Source: Morinoia aosen | Taxonomy: Eukaryota; Arthropoda; Malacostraca; Amphipoda; Talitridae | NCBI GenBank assembly: GCA_030386875.1 | Contig: CM059558.1 | Coordinates: 11,355,501 to 11,419,500 of the forward strand | Reading direction: 5' to 3' | Length of the DNA: 64,000 nt | Notes under the pieces: generated by a model | Told to the model about the DNA's origin: nothing | Database searches by the model: none | The model's input: only the letters and a program-made list of their open reading frames with translations | Program-made: the position numbers and the translations under genes | Shown here: piece after piece, positions 47,601-59,332 of the stretch | Numbering within the stretch: the first letter of the stretch is position 1 | How the letters are laid out: each line of letters starts with the position of its first letter

Positions 47601-47890
47601 AATAAAGTAAAGTATTGATGCAGAAAACAATGAAAACGAAAAATCTTAAAAATATTTATTACTAAAGTTGCATTCATAAGATAGGCCTCTACAACATTGA
47701 AACCGAGTGAACCTTTCATTCAAATTTCAGCTAAACGAACACGCTTGCTGTAAATAAAATGTAAAATACGTGAAAGCGGATTAGAACACAGAAACAATTT
47801 TCCAGTGCTATTATAAAAGCCTAAACAGAAACAGTAAGAAGTGTGGAAGTGGATTATTGGCCAATTGTTTAACAGGGACTGAGCTCTGAA
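44700..47890. other. No gene recognised
   Basis: AT-rich sequence with short frames only. No repeat family member or splice-bounded exon was recognised. Confidence 0.4.
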
Positions 47891-47896
47891 TTACGT

Positions 47897-48239
47897 TAAG
47901 TGATGATTTTAGTTTACGAGTATACAGAAATTCACGAGTGTATTATATAGTAGTAAGTGATGATTTTAGTTTACGAGTATAAAGAGATTCACGACTGTAT
48001 TATATAAATTAAGTGATGATTTTAGTTTACCAGTATACAGAGATTCACGACTGTGTTATATATTAAGTGATGATTTTAGTTTACCAGTATACAGAGATTC
48101 ACGACTGTGTTATATATTAAGTGATGATTTTAGTTTACCAGTATATAGAGATTCACGACTGTGTTATATATTAAGTGATGATTTTAGTTTATGAGTATAC
48201 AGAGGTTGACGAATGCGATATATATTAAGTGATGATTTT
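47897..48239. repeat. 54-bp minisatellite, six units plus a partial
   Basis: The unit starts taagtgatgattttagttta and ends gtgttatatat. The three central units are nearly identical and the outer ones diverged, as expected of recent central amplification. The final partial unit breaks off at gatgattttc. Confidence 0.9.
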
Positions 48240-49607
48240 CGCCGCTACATGAATATAAAACGAGTTTTTTATGGCATCCTTAATAAAATCATTTAGCTTG
48301 CATATGAGCTCAAATAGATCTGAGTACATAATGTGAAAAGTTTTCATTCATGTTATTTCACTACTGCAGCTCTCATATGAAAACCTATGATTATGTATTG
48401 CATAATTTTTGTACATGAATTGATAAAGCTGACGAGACTTCATTTTGTCGCTTGCATTATCACTCATTTGTGTTACATCAGGTACAATTCTTATATCAAT
48501 ATTCATAACTTACTACTCCTGTGTCTTAGGTACACATTGACGAACATATAAACACTCATACTCCAAAAACCTGCTATTCGAACGAGCTTTTTCAGCGCAA
48601 CTTTCCCACACGACCGAAGTTTTCAGGCTTCTATTACGACGCATTTTTTGTTCTTACAATAAAAAGTACAAAACATTTATTGAACCATTCAAAAAACAAA
48701 CTTTGCATTTCCATTGCATAGTGTCATATTTTCTCAACAAATTATAAACTATCGTCAACAATATTATTCATAATTAATTCTCAGTGAAATAATATTGCCA
48801 TGATACTACCCGCAGTAAAGTACATGTGACAGGTGGTGTGCGACATGATCACTGTTTTTGCACAAAGCGGTCAATGTGTTGAAGTCAATCAATGGCTTAA
48901 CGTAGTTACAGAGACCTAATGGTTTGTTTGAGGCTTGAAAACAAGTTGTTATTTGTTTTATGATGTTCATTAAATGGTGAAGATGTAGAGCAATAAATTC
49001 AATATCTTTAATGATCTGAGTTTTGAAGCTTTCTATACACGAAAAATACAACACATTAAACCGCACTGAATTTTCTTACTTATAGTAAAACATATTTGAG
49101 TGATAGAGATAAAATCATGGCCTAACATCATTGCGTAGTCGAGCTGCTCAAGCGATCTCTTTGCAACGTGACGGTGTAGCACTGTACATCAGTACCTCAT
49201 CTCGACTCAACAGTCGGGTTCGGAACGTCGTGAGTGATGGAGGTATGTTCTAGATCTTCCCGGGGCTGCGAAGTACTAAAAAATCTTGAAAAAGCGTTCT
49301 AAATGTAGACGTCAGTTGTTTGGAGGTAAGTAATAATTTTGTTTTTGTTTAAAAACGCATTGTATCACTTTTTTTGTGCACATCGACGTCATTAAAATCA
49401 GAAATGTACGGACGAACGCGTCGCAGAAGTTTTGAAGTTTGTTAGCGTAGTAATTTGTTATTTTTTTACTTAAAAATACTATGATTATGGCAAATTTTGC
49501 AGGAATTTCAGCATGTAATTTTGACAGTTACGCTTAGTTCAGTTTAAATCATACAATATTAAGGTTAATAAATCATAATCATTATTCAAACCGCGATGCG
49601 CCCGAGC

Positions 49608-50120
49608 GCATAGACTCCAGTCTCGCGAATAATACCGCACCCCTCTCCCTCCACCTCCGAGCAGCTACATCACCACCTCCTAGCAGCTACAGCAATGTTA
49701 GGTTAGGGTAATTAATGTAAGTTGGATTGAGTAGGTTTGATTAAGTTAGGTTAGGTTGGGTAAGGTTAGGCCAAGTTCAGTTAGTTTAAGATTAAGTTGA
49801 AAAAGTTTGAAAATGCCTGTTCATGAGTGCCGAGATGGAGAGTCGAATAGCTAACACCAGCGGTCGTTGTCATAACTTTTTATAATGATGTAATGCAGGT
49901 TAACTTCGGTATTCCGCTGTACGATCCACTTACTAAGTACTTGTAGTGCTTATAATGCAGTGATTAATAATAACTGTATAACGAACAGATAGGTTAATAA
50001 ACCTCACTAGTACTGCATAGTTAAATAATTGGCGCGATTTCAACTTTATGTAGCAACACGGAGGTAGAGGGAGAGGTGTGGGCGGTGTCGAAATTCGCGA
50101 GACTGGAGTGACCTCTGTGC
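49608..50120. mobile_element. MITE with long inverted ends and TTAGG-like interior
   Basis: The left end (actccagtctcgcgaata...ctccacctccgagcagctac) is the inverted counterpart of the right end (gtagcaacacggaggtag...ttcgcgagactggagt), giving inverted repeats of about 80 bp. The nine bases cgcccgagc flank both sides (49599-49607, 50121-50129), so an 8-bp target duplication of hAT type fits. The interior carries a ttaggttagg-rich tract (49698-49795). Confidence 0.7.
49698..49795 (+). repeat. Interstitial TTAGG-like tract
   Basis: Irregular ttaggttagg, aagttaggttaggttggg and aaggttaggcc words resemble degenerate insect telomere repeats. They sit inside a MITE, so they travelled with it and do not mark a chromosome end. 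Confidence 0.5.
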
Positions 50121-50129
50121 CGCCCGAGC

Positions 50130-51240
50130 ACCCAAAGGACAAACGTACATACGTGTTAACACACAGCTGAAGCTGAGAAGCTAGTTAGGCACTGCCAGCG
50201 GGAGTAAACTAGAGCAGTGCGACTGTAGGCGGATTTTATGCACGTATTCTCCTCGAAACATTTCATGCGTCTTAACGTTTGAAATCAAGCAGAGTCACAC
50301 TTGTGTGGGTGTGTACTGCGTACGGCATTGCGCCAGCTAATTTTGTCTTTTTTGCTAGGGCTCTCTGTACTCTCGCTTAAACAAGTTGATTGAAGTAATT
50401 AAATTAGCTGATATCTTCGGATTAAATCGCAAATGTAGCTGTTACTATATTTTTTTGCTTCTGTTACGACAGCAGTTGACAGCGATATTTTTCATTTTTT
50501 ACATTACAAATTGTCTTCATCGTACTGGAATGATGTAATACTAATGGACTTCATTGCTTTGTGTACCATATGGTCCTTTTTATTTTCGCCTGTGGGACTT
50601 GAAACCGCAAACCGTACATGTTGGGTCATGAAGTTGATGAAGTACAATGAAGGCTATGTGTGATAGAAATGCGAAAATTAACTGAGTTAATTCTTATGTT
50701 GGTTATATAATGTGATCGTTTGATTGGTGAAGTAGGGGATTTCTATTTAGGCTATTACTTTAATCCATTCGTTCATTTGAGTGAGACTATCCTAGAGATT
50801 TCATTTATTTACATGACTTCGTTATGCTGGGCATGTTTTTTTCCTATATTTCCTTACACTATTTGGTATTATACTATTTAATTTTTGACAATTTGTTACG
50901 GACTGTTCCATATATGGGTGTATTTTTTGATCATTTCACTTTCGGTTTCCGGTTCCCTCCTTCATCGCTTAGATTTTTTCCAGATGTCTTTAATAATAGC
51001 AAATTTTTAAAACAATTTATTTAACTGGAATTTTTCACTAATTATTCTATTGCGAGTTATTCTCATTTCCCGCTGATTGCATCGATTTCTGCACCCGACT
51101 TCCCATTTTGAACTTTTTAACAGCTTCGTTTTTTGCATCTACAGTCGAGTGATGCTCTTTTCTAATGGAATATGTTTTATCGAATGTGCAGTTCTGTTGT
51201 CACATATCCTAATTTAACACAGTGTGAGCGAATGTTAGTG
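50130..51240. other. No gene recognised
   Basis: AT-rich sequence between two mobile elements. The open frames are short and lack recognisable domains. Confidence 0.4.
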
Positions 51241-51247
51241 TTGATAT

Positions 51248-52346
51248 TACTGATGTATCGATTCTATTTTTTTGGCTGATACCGATACCTATTTTTTGGC
51301 CGACACCGTTACCGATACTTTGGAATAACGATACTTTGACCGATACCGATGCTTTTGCAATTTTATTAAAAAAATATAAGCCCTGTATGGGTATTATGAT
51401 GAAATTATATACTAATATATCTAATAATATAACAACATTGACAATAAAATTTTCGGTCGGGAATAAGAAAACTGTTCTTGCCATGTTAACTATGATCTTG
51501 AGAATAAATAACAAAAATAAATCCATTCGATAGATGGGTGTTTCTAATCGTATTGCAACGTAATATAGACTAGCTATAATAGCAACTGGTTCCATAAGTG
51601 GACCGAAACAATAATTTCCCCACAAAATGGTTATAATTTTCGTGTTTTTCCCACAAAATACATACTTTGGCGAAAAGAAAACATTAAAATTCCATATGCC
51701 CCGAAAAGGTCCGCAAACATTCAACCAACTATATGATTTGCTCGTGAATCTTTCAAACATCTTGAAATAGAAGAAAAATGCAAGATTCGTAATGTACGGT
51801 GATTTACATGCTGAATAAAAAAAAAGTTATTGGCTTCAGAATATTTGACGATTTACAAACTAAATTAAAATAGAATATTCAGCTACTTCTATACTAAATT
51901 TACAGAAAACTTTAAAATGCACTTTCAACTTTATTTAATTGGTTTGATTTTTGTTTGCCTGTCACATACTTTAAGAAATGGAAATTGGGTCATACTATAT
52001 AGGTTTTAGTTGTAAAAGTATAATAATTTATGTCTTTACTGTGGTTAACTATTCATGCTACATAGCTTTCACTTACTGATACGTGACTCATCGGGAATTC
52101 AAAGACTTCAATTCAACTAAATTCAGTTAGCGAGCCTGATTCAATCACTGAATCCAACATTTAGCTAACTAATTTATTAGGTATGAATAGACTCTTTATT
52201 TGATTTATGGTTTTTATTTCATGATTTATGACCTTCATTTTTATGATAAAATACGTATTATTGGAAAGTATCTGCCAGATTTTGCCGATACCGATACCAG
52301 TATAAATGAGCGGTACTGCCGATACCGATACATCGGTACATCAATA
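51248..52346 (-). mobile_element. Non-autonomous hAT-type element, copy 2 (1,099 bp)
   Basis: It is the inverted counterpart of the element at 19.2 kb along its length, with shared ends (TATTGATGTACC on -, TACTGATGTATC on +) and shared ccgatacc subterminal tracts. The flanks gttgatat (51240-51247) and gttgacat (52347-52354) agree at 7 of 8 positions. A 183-codon open frame on - covers most of it and includes MEPVAIIASL, as in copy 1. Confidence 0.8.
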
Positions 52347-52359
52347 GTTGACATAATTT

Positions 52360-53100
52360 GTTGCACGTCTCCTTTCATTGCTTTTACGTAATTACGACTT
52401 GTTTCGGTCGAGTGCTTCTTAAATATAACTAGTCAAAGCAGAAAGGTTACATTTACCTGTCGATTCATAATTTTACTTTTTTTATCTCGTTCTCAACACC
52501 ATGGCATTCCCTCAATGTTCATGTGGTATCGAGACTGGGAATATGAGTACTTGTTTATTTGTAAGCGTGAGAGCAGCAATGAAGAGTTGACAACAGTGAT
52601 GCGACAACCCATTGCAATCCCCTAAATATTAAACAAAGACAAGAACGATCATAAAATTCACTTCATTAGTTAATTAGCCCAACTAAAGAAGCACCTCGTT
52701 GGAAGAAGTTGTCACTTCTAACCCGAATTGCGGCACAATGTTAGCAGACTTTGTAGCCAATGACTCATAGAATTATGGTAAATTTCTGACCTATCGAACT
52801 ATGGAATTATTTTTTGTTTCGTTCTTTTAGTGAATTTTAAATGTTCGATCCAAAGAAAATATTACGCCATACACTGTGATACAGGGGCATGTTCAAAACT
52901 CCTCTAAAATGTATTTTCTTCGCCGGTGCTTCAAAAGTCAGGATAACGTAAATCAAATATATTCATGCAGATTTAGAATGTAATGAGCAGCATACTGCCT
53001 GCTTATTTGATGTAGCGTTTGGTTCTGTGAAAGAGGTTAGTCATTGAACAACCATCAATGAAAATATCTTAGTCCATTCTCATCTGATTAAATAATTTAA
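52360..53100. other. No gene recognised
   Basis: AT-rich sequence ahead of a candidate + strand exon. Nothing distinct was seen. Confidence 0.35.
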
Positions 53101-53110
53101 TTTATTTCAG

Positions 53111-53257
53111 ATGGCAACGCAGAGGAGGGGCAACTACCTCTCATCATGGAAAAAACAGTCTTGCTGTGGAAGAAAATTCAATATTTCTAAATGCCACAGC
53201 GTCCTCCCCACCTGGCACTCTCATTCCTTATTCCATCAAGAGTTCTCCATGAAATAG
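53111..53257 (+). pseudogene. Possible decayed exon, phase 1-1
   Basis: The acceptor taatttatttcag and the donor ATAG|GTATGC bound 147 nt, divisible by three. In phase 1 the text is (D)GNAEEGQLPLIMEKTVLLWK, one stop, then PRPPHLALSFLIPSRVLHEI-like residues. One stop in the best phase suggests a disabled exon or a false one. Confidence 0.22.
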
Positions 53258-54523
53258 GTATGCCTTTATACGGACATTTTAGTATTGCAAGGGAACGATT
53301 TGGTTCACGTTTTTCATACTTTGCGAACAAATTTTGAAGATGTTGTGTGAAAAGATATTTTAGATCTTGTGTTCTGCAGCATTAAGAAGCTCATATCGGA
53401 AATTTTGAACAGTGGTTTGTAAAAAACATAATATCATCTGACATTGTAATTACCTGTAGTGAAACTGTGAATCCCTTTGGCTCTCAGAGTGGCCGGAAAT
53501 ATACGTATAATAGAAGCACCCAAGTCGTGTAAAGTTCTCCAAAGAGAGTAACATTCTTCCTTTGAAGCAGCTGTTCAAAGTTTTATCCATCAATGACCTC
53601 AGGGGCTCAATGATATATTCAGGCATGGTGACTGTGGAGACTAATGGAGATATGACAGTCTTAGCGCCGGATTATCTGTCCGGGGCAATTTGAATAGGTT
53701 CACTACGGTCTCAGTAATTTAAAACAGGTCATTAGCCACTCCGGAGAAAAGCCTACAGCATGAGATGATGACGTATTCCTTCGCAATAATGTTAATGAAT
53801 GTTGTTAGCAGGTCAGGAAAAATATCAGGATATGGCTGTCCCAGCCCTCATTTAACGACAGAAATTTGTCATTATTGTGCTGGCGATGTCATTATAATCT
53901 GTATGAGAAACACGTGCTGGTGTTCTCCACAACGAAATGCGGCAGGGAGTAACAAATTTAATCCTCTGTCAAGTCATCCGTGGCTCTAAAAGTTGCTGCA
54001 CTGCCGAACATTTTCTGCTCGCAGATCTCTCTTCTGATTGTTTTTCCACTACCAGCGTTTGTCAGCTTGGTTTTCATTCCATGAGTGACATTAGGCGCCT
54101 AGGACCTCTTTGGCACAATCATACCCCATGTGTTTTTGTTTCTCTTACGCAACACTCTTTTGATTCACGTAGTGGTTTCATGGCACTCGTAGCCAGTTTT
54201 AATCTGTGAGTACTATATTTTGATACCCCTAATATTTCCTCTTTTTCATCACTGAAGTTCCCATTGTACGACCGTCTCCTTTTTCTGCGTCCATTGGCTA
54301 TAGAGTTAGCCTATTTCTTTGTGCCATTGGCTACAGGGTCTTCTAACATTCTGAGGCAATTCGGGTTTGAAGTGACCACTTCTTTCAACGAGGTGCAACT
54401 ATAGTTTAGGCTATGCAACCAATGAGATGAATTTTGTGTTTGAACTTGTCATTGTTCGTGATTCAGGGCATTGCATTGGGCTTCAACATTCTTTTTGTAA
54501 ACTAATCACTTCTGCTAAACTTT

Positions 54524-54853
54524 AGGTAGTCTTCTTCTTTGTTAAAATAGAGTAGGTTTTTGTTTTGTTACAGACCATCTTTTTTCAATTCACTGCTTTC
54601 CTGTTTTTCAGCATCTACTACTTTCTTCTTCAACTTTTTCTTGTTTCATGAACTTCTTTCTTATCTCACTGTTTCTGTGCACCTTGTGCAGAGATTCCGC
54701 GTTCCCTCAACTCCATACTGAATGGTGCCTTCCTCCTTCCTCTCTTTGGATCGCATTTGTTGCTGGGTAGGGAGGCTAAAACTAATGACTAATCTCTTTG
54801 AACATCTTTGTCGTGGTTAAGGGAGGCTAAAACTTTCTTATAAAATAATAATC
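54524..54853 (+). repeat. SINE-like repeat copy, double 3' end
   Basis: It has the family order from taggtagtcttcttct through tcctgtttttcagcatctac to gggtagggaggctaaaac. It then carries a second 3' end (aagggaggctaaaactttcttataaaataataat), the variant seen in the copy at 61.0 kb. Both known tails thus occur in one copy. Confidence 0.6.
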
Positions 54854-55569
54854 CTTCGATTCTCTTTGTGTTCGATCCGTTAACTAAGCGTGTGCAACAG
54901 TTAACGTTTGTTGTCTTAATCAAGATAAATTGTCGTTCTTCAAACATTTATTCAGCAAGTCATATTTTTTTCTGCATCATTTCATCCCAAAAATATACGA
55001 ATGCATTGGTTAATCATTTTTCATGGTCACACTTTGGTGAGTGGGGACCGGTTAAACTCCATGCATATAATTTTTTCGCCCATTTTACACACCTCATTAC
55101 ATAGCTTTTCGTCCTCACGCAGCAGGATGTGCTTTTGTCACTAATGTTTCCACTGTATACATTATTTCATCATTAGTACTTGGGCTACAGATATCTAAAC
55201 GATTAGCTCCTGAAATTTTAAATTTGTTGTATTTACTTCATACCCTTCCCAAGTAAACTCTTCGTTTCTAATCATTACTTGTGGAGTCAGCTATTAACGC
55301 TTCGACGTTCGTAAAAAAATGGCATATCAGTAAGCTTTGAGTGCGTTTTTAAATTGTTCATTTGAACAAGCACATTACTATTAACTGCAAATAAAATTTC
55401 ATCTATGCTACCGTAGTAAATCGGAAGATCATAGTACATCCCTTCGTAAACCTTGCATCAAGCCTCTCTGTGTCATAAGCCTCTCTGTGTCTTTCCCGGC
55501 ACTTTCTTCGTCTTTTCTCTGCTTAAACCCACAGAAAGATACGACTATTCAACCTATGACGCTAAGGAG

Positions 55570-55862
55570 TATGTACGGGCCTGAGCTGATGTTTAAGAAA
55601 CCCATTTGAGGTGAAATAGTGCGTTTGCTCACAACAAGAATTTTTTTCTGTTGACTGCTTTCCTTTTATTCAGCACCTACTAACTTCTTCTTCAACTTGT
55701 ATCTTTGTAGTTTCAACCTGACATATTTTCTTTGCGCAGAGACTTGTATGGGAACACACTTGTGCATAGGTTCCCCGTGTTCATAATCATACTCGATGAT
55801 TATATCGTGATTACTCTTTTTTATCTCCTTTGTTGTGGGTAAGGAGCCTTAAACTAACTTTC
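55570..55862 (+). repeat. SINE-like repeat copy, degraded
   Basis: acgggcctgagctgatg, cctttta-ttcagcacctac and aaggagccttaaactaac appear in family order. Sequence is worn. Confidence 0.5.
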
Positions 55863-56184
55863 ATGCCAAAAATATTTTTGACTTGTAAATATTTAAAAGC
55901 ATTTGCGCTTTTATCACTAATTGTAGAGCAAAATAGTGGTGTTTCAATTCCTGGTCTCGGGGCCACATATTTTTCCTCGCTTTAAACGATCAGTCGGCAT
56001 ACAAGGGAGACTTATTTCCCTGATCACGTACTGCGATTACAGTCGCTGATAAAACATTTGCCCCGAATGTTTATATATATTTTCATATTACTTTGTCGGA
56101 GTCTCTAATTTGTTATTTATTTCTTCTCAACTGTACTCCTTACCACTCAAATGTGTTTTCAGTAATGTAAGTCACTCTATACAG

Positions 56185-56317
56185 GTGATAACGCCGCGGG
56201 CCAAGTACTGCCCAACGCAACACTTCCTACGGATGAATATTTTGCCAGCGCTCCAACTACACCCTGTTGAGAGATGGGGCGTCTCCCCAACTCCATCTGG
56301 AACGTTATGTGGAATCG
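56185..56317 (+). pseudogene. Possible exon or decayed exon on +
   Basis: An acceptor (gtcactctatacag) and a donor (ATCG|GTATGA) bound 133 nt. Phase 0 is fully open (VITPRAKYCPTQHFLRMNIL to SPTPSGTLCGI). Phase 1 gives (G)DNAAGQVLPNATLPTDEYFA and then a stop, resembling the start of the 53.1 kb piece (DGNAEEGQLP). Which phase was ever used is unclear. Confidence 0.25.
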
Positions 56318-56918
56318 GTATGATTATATGGTAGATCTGTATCATGAAATTAGGTCAAATTTGTTATGACTTTTCAAAATAGCAGCCCATTTAGTATATT
56401 CTACCGTTTAAAATATAACTGAAACCAAAATAGAATATATTTCCAGCTCTTTCAACCATTAATTCTATTTTTTTTTGCAGTTAGGTAGGTTTTGGTCAAT
56501 ATTTTTCCATATTGGTTCTTCAAATTATTGAAGTTCTCTCTTTATAATTTTTTGCTTATTTTATGTTCACTCGATTAAGTTGTAGTGGTGAGCTTATTAG
56601 AAGTTTGATGTCTTGTGTTTAAAACATTTTTTATTCATGGTTGATTTCTGAAGGTGTTTCGCTTTTATTCTATATCAGTGAAGACAACTTTCCAAATTTC
56701 TCGATAATTTGCCTATTTTGAGATCAATGCCTACAGATAACAAAGATTTTCTGTGTACGCATCAGTCGAATTTCAAGACTCAACGTCTAAATCCCATAAT
56801 GTTATGGAAAAGAAGAGTGGCTTTACTCGAACCAGTAGCTTGCCAGCAAACTCGTATGAATGCATGTGCCAAAGTTTATAAGTGATCAGGTACATTTTCT
56901 GGAATTCTCTTCACTTTC

Positions 56919-57689
56919 AATAAAAATAGGAGAGCAAAAATCACTGATAAAATTTTCATTATACTGAGAACGTTTCGGGCAAATACCCATCATCAGCTCA
57001 TTAAAACAATTTGACATATATCACTGAAAAAAATGAACGTAAATGTACAAACAGACATAAACACGGGTTTAAAAGTTCAAAAAAAAAAACGTATAAATGT
57101 GAAAATGGAGTAAATAACAACGAAACAACTAAGAACCTATGATGCTAAGAGGATATGAACTCAATTGGTTGTTAAGAGACTCAATTGGTTGCATCCGAGT
57201 ACTTTGGCATGACCACACGTACTCTGGGAGCTAGAGTGGCCGAGCATGTTGGAGTTAGTTACCGTACTGGGGTTCCATTGACCCGTCCATCTCACTCCGC
57301 TGTTCGCGATCATACTGAAACGTGCAATATACCTCCTCACTCTAGTCATTTTAAAGTAGTACGTGTAGCTTCAAGTGTTTTAGATCTTTGAATTTTAGAA
57401 TCGCTTTTCATTTTTAAATGTAAGCCGTCTCTTAACAACCAATTGAGTTCATATCCTCTTAGCACCATAGGTTCTTAGTTGTTTCGTTGTTATTTACTGC
57501 ATTTTCACATTTATACGTTTTTTTTTTAACTTTTAAATCCGTGTTTATGTCTGTTTGTACATTTACGTTCATTTTTTGTTTCATTGATATATGTCAGATT
57601 CTTTTAATGAGCTGATGATGGACATTTGACCGAAACGTTCTCAGTATAATGAAATTTTTATCAGTGATTTTTGCTCTCCTATTTTTATT
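56919..57689 (+). mobile_element. Penelope-like fragment between 260-bp inverted arms
   Basis: The arm 56919-57180 is the near-perfect inverted repeat of 57427-57689. Between and into the right arm lies a GIY-YIG endonuclease remnant. Inverted partial copies around a sense copy are typical of PLE insertion. Each arm holds a hammerhead-like core: CTGATGA, a GG-rich stem, GAAAC at 57612-57636 on +, and its partner at 56972-56996 on -. Confidence 0.8.
57185..57478 (+). pseudogene. GIY-YIG endonuclease C-terminus of a Penelope-like element
   Basis: The text EYFGMTTRTLGARVAEHVGV then SYRTG, RPSHSAVRDH and FKVVRVASSVLDL is the PLE GIY-YIG domain, in which this stretch normally reads YIG-type followed by TRTL. 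A TGA at 57389 interrupts it, after which the same frame goes on as ILESLFIFKCKPSLNNQLSS to TAG at 57476-57478. The reverse transcriptase part is absent, so this is a 5'-truncated, disabled copy. Confidence 0.72.
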
Positions 57690-58679
57690 GAGATTTTAAG
57701 TGCCTTTAGTCGGTTACCTACACTCTAAAAAACTTACAACTATTTTCTGTGACTGATAAAACATGGGGCATTTTACCAGTACACTTTCCCAAACTTTTAC
57801 AACAGGTGGCCGGTTATTGGCCCTTTTCTTTGAGCAGGAGGATGAGGCGATTGTCTAAGCTCTAGGTTGGAAAATTTTTATCGTTATTTAATCCTTCATT
57901 TACAAAGGCGTGCATTTTTTTAGTATCATTGGAAATTAAGGTCTCTATTTCCACATTGATTCGTGCTTTTAATTGGTCTCTGTAGTTTCATCCTTTTCGG
58001 TGTCACCCTTGTGCTAAACATATTGATTTTCAGCGGTTAGTCGAGAAGATCAGATACTCATTGTCATGAACAAAGATAGTATTTAGAGAAATATTGAACG
58101 GCATGTTGTGAGCGCTGACTGATCATCGCAATCGTACCGAAAGAACGATAATAAACTGCACTGATACTTTTGTATATTCATGATATTAGCGGTGAGTTTA
58201 GAGTTCTATTGATGCAAACGTTTGCTGATGGAAGACGTGCACAAATGCAGGCAATAATCATGGTAAATTACTTTTCCGTTTTGATTTTTCGTTTCGCTGT
58301 TCTCGTTGTTGAGTAGGCAAATGGTGTGGGGTTATCTGCAAAATCTCAGAATGTGGTGATTAAATGGAATAACGAATTGACAAGCAGATGTACACTGCCA
58401 TTCAAACGCACTGTTTAGCTACATTTACTCTCGCCTCAACAATAGGAAATGGTTCTGAGAATCAGCGGATGATTTATTACTAGAAGTTATGTGTTTCAAG
58501 ATAAACAAAGAACAACTGTTGTGAGAACGTAATTTTGCATAGTTCATTGAGCTTGTTGTGGTTATAAAGCTTCCTGAGTTGTAGTTTTTTCTTAATACTC
58601 GATCTAGCGTGTGAGTTCCCAAGTCTTCGAGTGTACCAACATAGCTGCAATAAACTAATATTGAGCTATCACATCTTGT

Positions 58680-59206
58680 CAGCTATCTTGTCCTACTGTT
58701 TCTAACCCCTTTCTGCATAGATTCCATGTTCCCTAAACCCCCTCAGGGGGATACAACTATTGTATCTATGGAACTAGGGCTCCCAGGGGGACAAAGTCTG
58801 GGCCCGAGCTGAGAGTTAGGTAGGCCTTCTTTTTGTTGAAATAAAATGTTTTTGTTATGTTAAGGACCACCTTTTTTCGGTTCACTCCTGTCCTGTTCTT
58901 CAGCACCTACTACTTTCCTCTTCAACTTTGGTCTTGTTTCATGATCTTCTTTCACAAATTACTGTTTCTATGCCTTTCTGCGTAGATTCCGCGTTCCCTT
59001 AACTCCATACTAATTGGTGCCTTCTTCCTTCCTCTCTTTGGATCGCATTTATTGCTGGGTAGGGAGGCTAAAACTAACGACTAATCTAACCTAATTGTTC
59101 CCTAAACTCCGTACTAACTGGTGCCTTCCTTCTTCCTCTCTTTGGATCGCCTTTGTTGCGGATAGAGAGGCTTAAACTAACTAATAATCTAATCTAATCA
59201 TCGGTA
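58680..59206 (+). mobile_element. Older SINE-like copy split by a younger one
   Basis: The left part (58680-58738, tactgtttctaacccctttctgcatagattcc) and the right part (59108-59206, ccgtactaactggtgcc to aggcttaaactaac) are consecutive pieces of one family member. They are interrupted by the intact copy 58739-59095. Confidence 0.65.
58739..59095 (+). mobile_element. SINE-like retroposon, intact nested copy
   Basis: It runs from CCCCTCAGGGGGATAC to a tail actaatctaacctaat. The flanks tgttccctaaac (58727-58738) and tgttccctaaac (59096-59107) are identical 12-bp target duplications. The target is an older member of the same family. Confidence 0.82.
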
Positions 59207-59332
59207 ACATACCCGTTGTGAAAATGATCTCAGTAGTCACTTATGTCATGAAATGTTATGAAATTCTTCCCAATGAAAATAAATTCCTTCTCTCATGTAA
59301 CATTAAATGAATTAATCTTTCCGACTTTTAGG

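Noticed and set aside
47897..48239. CRISPR array
   Set aside because: The repeat is continuous with no unique spacers, in a eukaryotic genome.
49140..49260. 5S rRNA or tRNA gene suggested by ggttcggaacgtcgtgag
   Set aside because: The rest does not follow the 5S promoter or a cloverleaf.
49698..49795. A true telomere
   Set aside because: The TTAGG-like words are irregular and sit inside a short MITE with target duplications.
57612..57636. A proven hammerhead ribozyme
   Set aside because: Only the CTGANGA and GAAAC core with stem II is visible; stem III and the cleavage site were not established, so it is reported only as hammerhead-like.
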